Shown: positions 47,958 through 56,403 of the stretch, one piece after another
Layout: each line of letters begins with the position of its first letter
How positions within the stretch are numbered: position 1 is the stretch's first letter
Assembly (NCBI GenBank): GCA_000482145.1
Contig: AUXH01000018.1
Coordinates: forward strand, 1-64,000
Length of the DNA stretch: 64,000 nt
Direction: 5' to 3'
Origin: Strigomonas culicis
Taxonomy: Eukaryota; Euglenozoa; Kinetoplastea; Trypanosomatida; Trypanosomatidae
Notes under the pieces: generated by a model
Told to the model about the DNA's origin: nothing
Seen by the model: the letters and a program-made list of their open reading frames with translations, nothing else
Database searches by the model: none
Made by a program: the position numbers and the translations under genes

Positions 47958-48640
47958 TGTAGTTTTTTTTTGAATTTTTATTCCTTTCGTATTAGTACAA
48001 ACGTGTGAAAATCACTAAGCGCCCAAGAAAAGGAAATGGGGAGAAAGAAGATGCATTAAGTATCTCTACAATAAACAAAGAACAGTTGAGAAAGAAAAAA
48101 AGAAACAAGATGCTTATTATTTTATCAATAGTTCTACTTGTGCACTAGTATTGTTATAGTTAATAGACCAATTAAAATAGTATAATTTACATAATAGTAT
48201 ACTCGTTTTTTATAACAACGTCCATAAAAAAAAAAAAAACGTGCCGACAGTATAGCAATAGTAAAACAGGCAACATAATTGCAACAATGAACAGTTTTTC
48301 CTAAAACACCCTTCTCTTTAGATGAATGCACTTTTGTTCTCATTGACGACAGCAACAATAATAAGAAATATGGAAGCCGTATACATATATACATGTGTGT
48401 GCGTGTGTGTCTCTGTGTGCGACTGGGTGCATTATCCATACAGGTAATGGCACTTTATCATACTTCTTATCACGATCCGATACGCCGTTCTCTTTTGAAC
48501 AAGATTGATAAACGCCTGAAGTGATAAAGCCCTACTCAACTGTAAAAGTATATGTATTGTTATAATTCTGTGTTTTAGTAGTACAATACACATGCACACT
48601 GTTAGGAGCTTACGTCGAGTAGCCTTCTTGCGCATAGGGT
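47958..48640. other. Spacer
   Basis: A+T-rich with (TG)n-like runs at plus 48391-48420. Short frames with A+T-rich codons only. Nothing supported. Confidence 0.45.
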
Positions 48641-48985
48641 TCACCTCGTAAAGAATAACTTCACTGTTTCCGTATCGTCGGCAGCAGTGGAAACAGAGTT
48701 ACTGGCACGCAGCAGCCAACCATCTTGGAGTAGACACTCGGTAATAGTCGAGAAAAACTGCGACTTGTGAAGCTCATCGCAAAAGTGCTGGGACATGGTT
48801 AAACGCCAGTGATCTGGATTGTTGAAAAAATTGAATTTACTAAGTTCACTCTTGGCATTGATGGATGTAGAAGATAATTGTGGCAGCTTCTTCTCCAACA
48901 GGTGCAGCGTTTCATCCTTCATTTGCGCACCGAGAACGGTGATTACTGGGGGATTAAAAGTGCAGGATACGCACAGGTTCGGCAT
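48641..48985 (-). CDS. Small hypothetical protein (114 aa)
   Basis: 114 residues, starting MPNLCVSCTFNPPVITVLGA, then helical (KDETLHLLEKKLPQL), then a mixed C-terminal half with DGWLLRASNSVS and a final VKLFFTR. No family recognised and no signal peptide or span. A clean splice acceptor (first AG at 49020-49019 after a CT tract at plus 49021-49070) leaves a 33-nt leader, which supports expression and start choice. Codon usage is A+T-richer than most neighbours. Confidence 0.65.
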   Translation of the reverse strand: MPNLCVSCTFNPPVITVLGAQMKDETLHLLEKKLPQLSSTSINAKSELSKFNFFNNPDHWRLTMSQHFCDELHKSQFFSTITECLLQDGWLLRASNSVSTAADDTETVKLFFTR

Positions 48986-49018
48986 TGTAGTGGATGAAAA
49001 GAAATATATCTAGTAATG

Positions 49019-49070
49019 CTGATAAAGGAAATAAAAAAAAGGCCACACGGAGAGAAAGGAGAAAACACTT
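49019..49070 (-). promoter_or_regulatory. Trans-splice acceptor of the 114-aa gene
   Basis: A long CT tract on the sense strand (TTTTCTCCTTTCTCTCC, then T-rich) ends in TTTATCAG; the first AG is at 49020-49019. Confidence 0.7.
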
Positions 49071-49259
49071 GAGTCGCAACTAACGCATCATTATTTTTCC
49101 TGTTATTGCACTTACTGTTGTCGTTCCTATTTGTTTGTTTGTTTGTTTGTCTGGTTCTTATCAAGACAAGAAACACTATTATACACCAAATAAGAACAGC
49201 AACAAAAACAATAAACGCTGTTAATTGAAGAATAAGCCTTGTGTGAAAAGCTGAACCTG

Positions 49260-49642
49260 CCATGATGCTCGCACGGCGGCCTTGTTTTCTGCTCAGGGGG
49301 GGGGGGGGGGCGAGCTGGTGGCAGAGGAGCGCGTTGGCAATGGGTGACGCGCGCGCATACCCCGTCGGGCGGGGTTGACCCGAGCGGTCCTGCCGCAGGG
49401 CGGAGATGGACGGCGCTGTTACACCGAGGAGGGAGGGACGGGTGCTCCCTGCGAAGCCAAGAGGTCCGTGCATCCTAACTACTCGAGGAGGGATTTCCGG
49501 CACCCGGTGTGTTCCATTGGAGAGGGTGGAAGGGTCGCAGTAGTGGAGGGGGCACGTCACGCCCACCACTTCCTTGGATGACCGCGGAAGGGGAGCGATG
49601 GCTTTCCTCACAGCCCCGCCGTCTCGATAGTTTGGCGGTTTG
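49260..49642 (-). other. GC-rich island downstream of an SL acceptor, possible unannotated RNA or remnant gene
   Basis: About 60% GC, like coding DNA here, in an otherwise A+T-rich spacer. Immediately upstream on the sense strand a canonical CT tract ends in TTTTTAG (AG 49644-49643). A minus frame stays open from 49764 to 48943, but its ORF from the first in-frame ATG after that acceptor (49473, 176 codons) runs into the next gene's leader and CDS. A 12-codon uORF comes first. No homology recognised. Small hairpins occur at 49360-49374 and 49384-49396. Either a spliced non-coding RNA, a decayed gene, or a fast-evolving small-protein gene ending in a hydrophobic helix (encoded ~49236-49165). 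Confidence 0.4.
49296..49310. repeat. Poly-G homopolymer (15 nt)
   Basis: Fifteen G on plus inside the GC-rich island; poly-C on the sense strand. Confidence 0.9.
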
Positions 49643-49692
49643 CTAAAAACGAAGTGAAAAGGAAGCGAAACGGAAGAGATGGGGGGGGGGGG
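49643..49692 (-). promoter_or_regulatory. Trans-splice acceptor of the island transcript, with poly-G/C run
   Basis: Sense strand: twelve C (plus 49681-49692), then ATCTCTTCC, then CTTCCTTTTCACTTCG, then TTTTTAG. The first AG is at 49644-49643. Confidence 0.6.
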
Positions 49693-49804
49693 ACATGGAG
49701 ATGAAGAAGCAATGGACTGAGAAGGCGTTTCGTGAAAAAGAACATAAGCGCAAGGAAAAAACATGCAGAGTAGAAATATTACTCGCTAAGTGGGCTTAGA
49801 TATT

Positions 49805-49842
49805 AATGTATATAGTACTTGGTATATATACATACATGTATG

Positions 49843-49873
<31 letters not shown>

Positions 49874-49912
49874 ATGTATATTTATGTATATTTATATATA
49901 TGTGCGTGTGTA
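49805..49912. repeat. TA/TG-rich simple repeat region
   Basis: Imperfect TATA, TGTA and TATG dinucleotide mixture with a perfect TA core at 49841-49866. Confidence 0.85.
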
Positions 49913-50056
49913 AAACTGGGAGAGTAACTGGAAGAAAAGAGTTGATACATTACAATAAATGAGAACAATACACTCTACAAATAAATGAAAATGAACAATA
50001 CACACACACCGTGCACTCTAGTAAGGAGATATAAAAAAGAAAAAAAGAATACATGA

Positions 50057-50773
50057 TCACAGCAACAAGAATCCACCAAGCGCACCCGCCCAGAAAGACA
50101 GACGTCGCGGGATTGTTTCGGTGAGGGTAAAGACGCACCTGTGAAGCAAACGGGCCATCGCATTCGGCGAGGTCTGTACCCGGGACATGCCGTGGAGAAT
50201 AAAGTTTGAGGTGTCGGATGCCAATTCGCGCCAGTGGATCTGCGCGTAGCCGAGAACGGACAAAGTCTGCATCACTAAGATGCTGACGCCCGCATAGCTG
50301 AGGACCGGTTGGATGCAGCGGCGGACCATCGCACCGGCCAGCGAGCCGGATATCACGTTCGCCACAAACGCGGTCGACACGCGCGCGACATCACGCTTGG
50401 ACAGCGTGGGAGTTGGCGGCGCGGTCCGCCGCAGTGGGCTGGACAGATACCCCACGCCCGAGTCCGCCCTGTTCAAGTGCGTCGTCGACGTGGCGACATC
50501 TTCCCGACTGTCGGGCGGCGCCTGTAGCGAGGCGGACGCCTCCGTGAGGCTCTCCTCGCCGGCCAGCGCGCCTACCACGATGTCGCGCGCCACACCGTAG
50601 GCCTGGTTCATGCCTACCTCGGCCATGATCTTTCGCTGCCGGTTGGGGTTCACTTTGGAGGAGGCGTCGAGATCTCTGAAAAAGGTTTGGCGAAGACTGT
50701 CTACCGGCACAATGAGGACGTTTTCATCCTGCAGAGCCTCCTGCATCTCTACGACGACGCGAGGCTGACTCAT
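50057..50773 (-). CDS. FUN14-domain membrane protein
   Basis: 238 residues from the ATG at 50773. The N-terminal ~115 residues are soluble and Ser/Thr-rich with a possible LIR-like FFRDL (about 33-37). Then three hydrophobic segments follow in the FUN14 pattern: ISGSLAGAMVRRCIQPVLSY, SILVMQTLSVLGYAQIHWREL (the family's Q..S..GY..(V/I).W motif) and a final FWAGALGGFLLL. FUN14/FUNDC proteins sit in the mitochondrial outer membrane and act in mitophagy and contact sites in animals. The first AG after the CT tract is only 2 nt before this ATG (50777-50776), which excludes the longer frame. Confidence 0.82.
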   Translation of the reverse strand: MSQPRVVVEMQEALQDENVLIVPVDSLRQTFFRDLDASSKVNPNRQRKIMAEVGMNQAYGVARDIVVGALAGEESLTEASASLQAPPDSREDVATSTTHLNRADSGVGYLSSPLRRTAPPTPTLSKRDVARVSTAFVANVISGSLAGAMVRRCIQPVLSYAGVSILVMQTLSVLGYAQIHWRELASDTSNFILHGMSRVQTSPNAMARLLHRCVFTLTETIPRRLSFWAGALGGFLLL

Positions 50774-51117
50774 GGCTACGCAAACGGCGAGCGACGAGTG
50801 AGTAGTACAGTCGCAATAAGGGTAAGTTGGAAAAGGGAAAGCAAGCACACACGTACGCGCAGAATGGTGGTCTCGCGCGTTGCTGTAAGGCGTCTACCAC
50901 GTCGCGTAAATAAAGTGTCGCAACACGAGCTCTTTAGAATGCTGAGAGCAGTAATTCAATAAGAAGAAAAAAAGAGGAAGAGGGAGAGGAACAGAGAACA
51001 TATAAGCGCGGAAACAGAGGTGCGTGACAATCCTCACTCATACGAGTGTGCGTATCACAGCGATATGTATATGCATATGGATATGTATGTGTGTATGTGC
51101 GTGCATAGTACCGTGCA
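50774..51117. promoter_or_regulatory. Spacer; acceptor directly at FUN14 start
   Basis: CT-rich, AG-free sense stretch (plus 50778-50845), then AG at 50777-50776. The rest holds TA/TG repeats (51050-51090). No gene. Confidence 0.6.
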
Positions 51118-52206
51118 CTATTGCATGTGAACATCGTCCGCCAACCGCACGTCGCCACTTTGTTCGTGGGAGACACACAGGTCCATCTCGCTCTCCGCGG
51201 CGCTATAGCCCACACCGAGGACGACCCAGCCCTCGCCCGCACGCCCCCATGCACTCCCGGGGCGCACGCCGAACAGCCCCTCCGTCAGCCACGCGGTGGT
51301 GTCCAGCGGCCCGTCCGTCATGTAGAGGCGCGGGTCCTCGCGCGTGAGGACGGCGCAGGCCGCGGTCGGCCCGTTGTACGCGAGCTTGTGGTGGCCGACC
51401 GGCAGCAGCGCGGTGCCGTGCAGCAGCGGGGCGAGGCACGCGGCGGGGGCCCCGCTCGGGTGCCACAGGAGCGCCGGCACGTGCAGGCTCGCGCCGGCGG
51501 CCGCGACGCCCACGCTGGTCGCGAGACCGTAGCGCGTCAGCACCTTCGTGCCGTGCTGCGTCGCCGCGGCGGGCCCGCGGCGCGGCGGGAAGAGCGCGCA
51601 CGCGTCCGCGGTCGCGTCGAGGAAGCGCCGCAGGGCCTGCTCCCCGCCGCAGTGATAGGGGAACGAGAGCTGCAGGGCCTCGTTGTTGATGCGCCCGCCC
51701 TGCTCCAGCAGCCGCGCCATGCCAGCGACAGAGAAGTGCCGGCGACGCGCCGTGCGGTACAGCCGATCCAGAAGGTTGCCGCGCGGGGCGGCCTGCAGGG
51801 CCTGCAGCAGGCACAACGTCCCGAGCTGTCCCTCCTCCTCCTCACTCGGCGCGTGGGGCGGCGGCGCCGCCGATATGTGGCCCCTCGCAGCCGCCAGCTC
51901 GCTCACGGGCACGGGAAAGGCACCGGCCAGCCCCGGCGCGTGCACGAGTACGGTTTCGTCTTGCGGTGAGGTGTCCGAGGAGCTCGCCGGAGAGCCCACA
52001 ATGGTCAGAGGGATGCGGATGGTGCTGCCCACTTCATACACGCAAGAGAGCGTCTTACTGTCGGTCAGCTCGAACCGTTTCGTAGGCATCCGCTTCTGCA
52101 GCACATCTCTTACGTGCGGAAGCAACCGGTCTGTGATTTCAACTAGCCGCGTCTTGTCTAAACTAGGCAGCTCTAGCAAAGGAAAGGCCTTGAGCGCTCC
52201 TTGCAT
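51118..52206 (-). CDS. Hypothetical protein (362 aa), mixed alpha/beta
   Basis: From the ATG at 52206. An N-terminal helix-strand region (residues 1-80, with RFELTDSKTLSCVYEVGSTIRIPLTIVG) is followed by Ala/Leu-rich helices and a C-terminal part with Gly/Ala-rich loops (GCxS-type nucleophile not seen). No recognised family and no signal peptide or span. Strong GC3 over the whole frame confirms coding. Overlapping frames on both strands are long only because of GC content. Confidence 0.72.
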   Translation of the reverse strand: MQGALKAFPLLELPSLDKTRLVEITDRLLPHVRDVLQKRMPTKRFELTDSKTLSCVYEVGSTIRIPLTIVGSPASSSDTSPQDETVLVHAPGLAGAFPVPVSELAAARGHISAAPPPHAPSEEEEGQLGTLCLLQALQAAPRGNLLDRLYRTARRRHFSVAGMARLLEQGGRINNEALQLSFPYHCGGEQALRRFLDATADACALFPPRRGPAAATQHGTKVLTRYGLATSVGVAAAGASLHVPALLWHPSGAPAACLAPLLHGTALLPVGHHKLAYNGPTAACAVLTREDPRLYMTDGPLDTTAWLTEGLFGVRPGSAWGRAGEGWVVLGVGYSAAESEMDLCVSHEQSGDVRLADDVHMQ

Positions 52207-52462
52207 CGCGAAGGAAGGAAGAAGAGTAACTCTACTTGCGCGGTGGTGGGCTTCGTCGATGGAAAAGGGAGGGGGGAAGGTGACAGAGGGAGACAGAGAG
52301 AGAGAGCTGTATGGGGGACTACTTAACGTGTACAGTGAAGATAGATTAGGGCCTACGCCTTGGCACTTTTTTTTTTGCAATAGTTTTAGTAGTGTTTTCA
52401 CTTAAAGTCCAAAAAATATACAAAGTGAAAATGAGCCACGTCGCGCAACGCGTTCATGGTTC

Positions 52463-53863
52463 TTATTCTTCCCATGGCAGCTTGGCCTCAAAGGATGTTT
52501 CCTCCTCCTTGAGGCGTGACGAGGACTCATTCTGCAGCACCCTACTACCGGAGAGAGGCGAGGCGCCACCCACATCCGATGGGGGCTGCGGTGAAGCGCT
52601 TTTTTCCTTCTCGAACGCAGTCAGGGCGACCTGCAGCTGCTCACAGACCGCCCACAGGGAGCGGAGGGCGCTGCCATTCTCCGGGTCGAGCGACGTGCCG
52701 ACCAGGCGCTCGCGATCTTGACGCAGCTCCTCCTCCAGCTTACTGAGCTTTTTCTTGTGGTAGCTGCAGCTTTCTGAAACGGATTCCGCCAACGCCGAGT
52801 GTACGTCGCGCTTCGTGACAAGACTCTCCAGCAGCTTGACGTTGTCCTGCGCGAGCCGCGTTTCTTCCTTGATCTCACTCTCTTTTCCCGTAAACCACTT
52901 GCGCTCTTGCACGTACCGTACCAGCTTCTGCTCCACGCTGTACCAGTACTCGTTCTTGTCGGGCTCCAGCCACGTGTCGTCGTCTTCCTCGTCGTCCTCC
53001 TCGTCCTCTTCCTCGCCGCTCTCACGGCTCGCTCTCTTCTCCTCCTTGTTCTCCGGGGCGTGCGGGGCGGTGTTCTCATCCAGCCCAGCGAGCCGCTTCA
53101 TGAGCCGCAGCAGCTGCTCCGCGTTAGTGCACTTGTGGTAGAGGGCGCTCCTCCACCCCAGGCCATCGAAGAACGCCTCGTCGGAGAGCGTGGCCGGCAC
53201 GACCAGGGAGAAGACGACGTAGACGCAGTGCTCGGACGGCACCCACGCCAGCATGGCGTCGTCGGGAACGTAGTGGCACCTCTCGCCACAGGCTGTATGG
53301 ACGAGCGCCGCCGCGTCCTTGTCGTCGAGGTGGGCCAGCTCCACCACGGCCCTCCACGTGGCCTCCGCCGCCACCAGCGCACACGGTGTCAACGTGAATG
53401 TGCTCGAGTGGCCGAGCGCCGCACGCAGCAGCAACTCCCACTCGGCCTCCGAGTTCTCCCACCCGTCCGGTGGGGCCAGAAGAGACGCTTTGGTGAGGCT
53501 TTGCGCTACGGGGGGCGGCGTCACCTTCTGCACGCTGTCATGTTCCATCTGCGCGTCTCCCTCCCTCTCGCCCTCCTTTTCAGCTGGCCTCTCACCATCC
53601 TGTCCTTCTTCCTCCTTCCCGTCCGTGTTGCCATCTGCGCTCGGAACTTCCGTCGCACTGGGGTTCACCGGGGCTGTGTGAGCGTTACCCATAAGCTCGT
53701 CCAGCAAGCTCCCGTCATTGACGAGCAGTACCCCTTGGTCGGCTAACTCGTTAAGTGCGTTGGAGGCGCTGTCAAGCGCATTGGAGGCGCTGTCGATTAC
53801 AGTGGAGGCGCTGCCCAACACATTGGACGCCGTGTCTATCCAAGATGAGAAATTAGAAAACAT
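52463..53863 (-). CDS. Golgin-like protein with heptad amphipathic N-terminus
   Basis: 466 residues from the ATG at 53863 (MFSNFSSWIDTASN). Residues ~8-40 are a Ser/Ala/Asn-rich amphipathic helix built of four 7-residue units around (I/L)DSASNA, encoded by 21-bp tandem repeats. This is reminiscent of lipid-packing-sensor (ALPS) helices of golgins. A folded middle region (~155-270) with GWENSEAEWELLLRAALG and the Cys/Trp-containing block follows. An acidic Asp/Glu tract lies near 288-310, and coiled coil to ~420. The C-terminus is disordered and ends KLPWEE. Golgi/vesicle tethering is a guess. Confidence 0.7.
   Translation of the reverse strand: MFSNFSSWIDTASNVLGSASTVIDSASNALDSASNALNELADQGVLLVNDGSLLDELMGNAHTAPVNPSATEVPSADGNTDGKEEEGQDGERPAEKEGEREGDAQMEHDSVQKVTPPPVAQSLTKASLLAPPDGWENSEAEWELLLRAALGHSSTFTLTPCALVAAEATWRAVVELAHLDDKDAAALVHTACGERCHYVPDDAMLAWVPSEHCVYVVFSLVVPATLSDEAFFDGLGWRSALYHKCTNAEQLLRLMKRLAGLDENTAPHAPENKEEKRASRESGEEEDEEDDEEDDDTWLEPDKNEYWYSVEQKLVRYVQERKWFTGKESEIKEETRLAQDNVKLLESLVTKRDVHSALAESVSESCSYHKKKLSKLEEELRQDRERLVGTSLDPENGSALRSLWAVCEQLQVALTAFEKEKSASPQPPSDVGGASPLSGSRVLQNESSSRLKEEETSFEAKLPWEE
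53755..53838. repeat. 21-bp tandem repeats inside a CDS
   Basis: Units with TGGAGGCGCTG-type cores start at 53761, 53782, 53803 and (diverged) 53824 on plus, a 21-bp period that encodes heptads of the golgin-like protein. Confidence 0.8.
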
Positions 53864-54255
53864 GTAGAGCAACGGTGCAGCCTGATGTGTCCCGATACTT
53901 GTTCTTCTTCTTTCCACTCTGTGCTTGAGTCCCCCTTTTGAGAATAATAAAAACGATGAAAAACAACGCCAAGACTTAAATTCTTTTGATTGCTTTTTTT
54001 CTTCTTTTTAGGGAAAAGGGGAGAGAGAGATTAGACAGAAGGAATGAAAAAATGCGACCACGACGCTCTTTTCTTATAATTCTCACTGCTTTCATCGACG
54101 TATTGCATCGCTGTTTTGTAATGATTGTTGCTCGCATTAATTAACATGAACAAGTGGCAGAGACGTTTCGTCCTGCTCTTAATCGTACTGGTATAACAAA
54201 CAAGAATGAACAAGGGAAGCACGTTTTCTTCTTTTTCCTCTTCGCTCTGCGCCAC
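53864..54255. other. Spacer
   Basis: A+T-rich. Plus 54140-54255 contains a weak open frame that is just downstream of the PPR gene's stop; I take it as 3' UTR. No gene seen. Confidence 0.45.
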
Positions 54256-56052
54256 CTACTTCGTCTGCAGATACCGCAGCGCAATGGCGTTTGCCGTGGG
54301 GCTGACGTACCGTGTGGCGCTCCGCACGACAAGGCGGTCCTGCAGAGTCCGCGTGCGCGGGGGGATGCGCTTCAAGAACGCAAGAGAGAGCTCCCACTGC
54401 CCCTCCAGCGCGGCGGCCCACATGCCCAGGCGCTGGCTGTTGTTGTCGTAGGGCAGCCCATCCCTCCGCATCACCTCCAGCAGCGACATGACCTGGCTCC
54501 ACTTGCCGGCGCCCACGCACGCCTTCACAGCGAGACGGTGCGCCATGGGCGGCATCACGGTGCGGGGCTGCTGCTGGCGCGCCTCGCGGAACACCGCGAG
54601 CGCCTCGGCCCACCGATTCGCCGCGATGCAGGACTGCAGGACGGCGCATACGGAGAGGGGGTGCGCCTCCACGCGCACGTCGGCCTGCTGGATGCGGAAG
54701 ATGCGGGTGGCGGTCTGCCACTGCCCGCCTTTGGCGCAGGCGAGCAGCAGCGAGAGCATCGTCTGCGACGACAGCAGCTCCGGCTGGTCCTCCAGCAGGC
54801 TGCACCCCACCGCGAGGGCCGCCTCCCACTGGCCCGCGTGCTCGCAGATCTCGACGAGCTCGCACCGGCCCGCGATGGTCGACGCGTGACTCGCCTTCGA
54901 CATCCACGAGAGCGCCTCGAGGGCCTTCTCCCACTGCCGAACAGCGGCGAACGCCCGCACGAGTGTGTGGTACGTGCTGCCCGTGGCAAAGCTGTCGCGG
55001 AAGCCCTCCTGTACCGCGAGGTCGTAGATGCGCGTCGCCTCCGCCCACGCACCCGCCTCGTCACACTGCGTCAGGAGGGCGCTGACAAGCCGCTTGTCGG
55101 GCCTCACCTCTGCCGCGCGCGACAGCGCAAATAAGCGAAGGGCCGTGAGCCAACAGGGGGTCATTTCCATCACCTTCGTGTAGAACTCGGCGTCCCGCGG
55201 CAGCAGCGGCGCCGTCTCGAACGTTCTCCCCAGGGTTTCAAGCATGAACAGACACGTCTGCCATTGCTGAGCGGCGACGGTCCGCCGCAGCACCCCCTGC
55301 ACAAACGCCGCGTCCACCAGCGCGCCGTGCGCCACGCCGGCCCGGAACAGCTGGTGCGCCTCCGCCTGGTGCCCGCTCGCGGCGAGGTACGGCACGAGGG
55401 TCCCAACCGCGTACGATTCGCCGGTCGGAAAGCGCGCCTCCGCATCCCGCGCGACGGCCAGCGCGGCGGCCCAGCTGCCGTGCCGCCCGGACAGCTCTCG
55501 GATCGCATTGGCCACATCAAGCGGCCAGCCGCGGGTCGCGCAGAGAGAGAGGATCGGCTGTACGTTGTCCGGCGTAAGTAAGCTAGAGAGAAAGATAGGC
55601 GGCGGCTCTCCCTCTAAGAAGTCGCACAGCCACAGCGCGTCGAGCCACTTACCGCAGCGGTGCGCCGTGTGGCACATGACACTCACCGACGACGGTTTCA
55701 CCAGCGTCCGGTTCTCCCTCAACGACACTCGGCCGAGCTGCAGCAGGCGCCCCGCAAACGACGCGTCCACGTCAGTCGAGGAGGTCGCCGCCGCATCGGC
55801 GCTACTGCTACTCGATGAAAGCGGGGCGTAGGAGGAGCCAGACCGCGCCTGTGTGTGCGCTTCACTGGAGTGCGCTGCGTGGCTGGCAGTGCGGTGGCGA
55901 TGGCTGTACGCCGCCGAGTACAGCAGGGCCGCCTCGGTGGCCGGGGACACCTCGCTGTAGAGACGCCGCAGAAGGCCGCAGCACTGGTTGACGTCTCCCG
56001 CAGCGAGGGCTTGGTTCAGCAGCGCCACGACCCCGCCAGACTTTCCCCACAT
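54256..56052 (-). CDS. Pentatricopeptide-repeat-like protein
   Basis: 598 residues from the ATG at 56052, chosen because the first AG after a clear CT tract is at 56064-56063, leaving a 10-nt leader. The body is built of ~35-residue helix pairs, for example LVEICEHAGQWEAALAVGCSLL, LLACAKGGQWQTATRIFRIQQ, AVKACVGAGKWSQVMSLLEVMR. This is the PPR pattern, with W at the helix-1 end typical of kinetoplastid PPR proteins. Probably a mitochondrial RNA-binding protein, though no strong presequence is visible (MWGKSGGVVALLNQAL). Confidence 0.85.
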   Translation of the reverse strand: MWGKSGGVVALLNQALAAGDVNQCCGLLRRLYSEVSPATEAALLYSAAYSHRHRTASHAAHSSEAHTQARSGSSYAPLSSSSSSADAAATSSTDVDASFAGRLLQLGRVSLRENRTLVKPSSVSVMCHTAHRCGKWLDALWLCDFLEGEPPPIFLSSLLTPDNVQPILSLCATRGWPLDVANAIRELSGRHGSWAAALAVARDAEARFPTGESYAVGTLVPYLAASGHQAEAHQLFRAGVAHGALVDAAFVQGVLRRTVAAQQWQTCLFMLETLGRTFETAPLLPRDAEFYTKVMEMTPCWLTALRLFALSRAAEVRPDKRLVSALLTQCDEAGAWAEATRIYDLAVQEGFRDSFATGSTYHTLVRAFAAVRQWEKALEALSWMSKASHASTIAGRCELVEICEHAGQWEAALAVGCSLLEDQPELLSSQTMLSLLLACAKGGQWQTATRIFRIQQADVRVEAHPLSVCAVLQSCIAANRWAEALAVFREARQQQPRTVMPPMAHRLAVKACVGAGKWSQVMSLLEVMRRDGLPYDNNSQRLGMWAAALEGQWELSLAFLKRIPPRTRTLQDRLVVRSATRYVSPTANAIALRYLQTK

Positions 56053-56403
56053 GTATCTATTTCTGACAACACCGCACAGAAAGGAGAACAAAGAGAAATA
56101 GAGGAGGAGATCACAAAAAGAGATGCGTAAAGAGAAAAAAAAAGGAAATAGTCATGACCTCTCCAGACGGGCACAGTAGGACCCGCATACACACATACAA
56201 TAAAAAACAAACGAATAATAATAATAATAAACATATATGGATTAATGTATCCACGCCTACGTTGTGATTATTCGCACGGTATTCATAAAGCATCCATATG
56301 CGCATAGATTTTGTTGTGCTTTTGTAATTAGCTTTTTCCTTCCTTCCGCCTTTATTTATCACCCTTTTACAATAGTATGTATTTCACCAACAGCACTCAT
56401 CCC
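56053..56403 (-). promoter_or_regulatory. Spacer with trans-splice acceptor of the PPR gene
   Basis: Sense CT tract (plus 56079-56113) followed by GTTGTCAG, first AG at 56064-56063. Beyond it, A+T-rich. No gene. Confidence 0.65.

Larger units (their letters stand above)
48986..50056. other. 1.07-kb spacer with GC-rich island
   Basis: Holds the 33-nt leader and acceptor of the 114-aa gene, the GC-rich island (49260-49642) with its own upstream acceptor, a poly-G run at 49681-49692, and a TA/TG-rich stretch at 49805-49912. Confidence 0.6.

Noticed and set aside
49375..49581. Plus-strand 68-codon frame in the GC-rich island
   Set aside because: No ATG at its start and no plus-strand splice signal; island signals are on minus.
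50774..50848. 25-codon N-terminal extension of the FUN14 protein
   Set aside because: Upstream of the first AG after the CT tract (50777-50776), so not in the mRNA.
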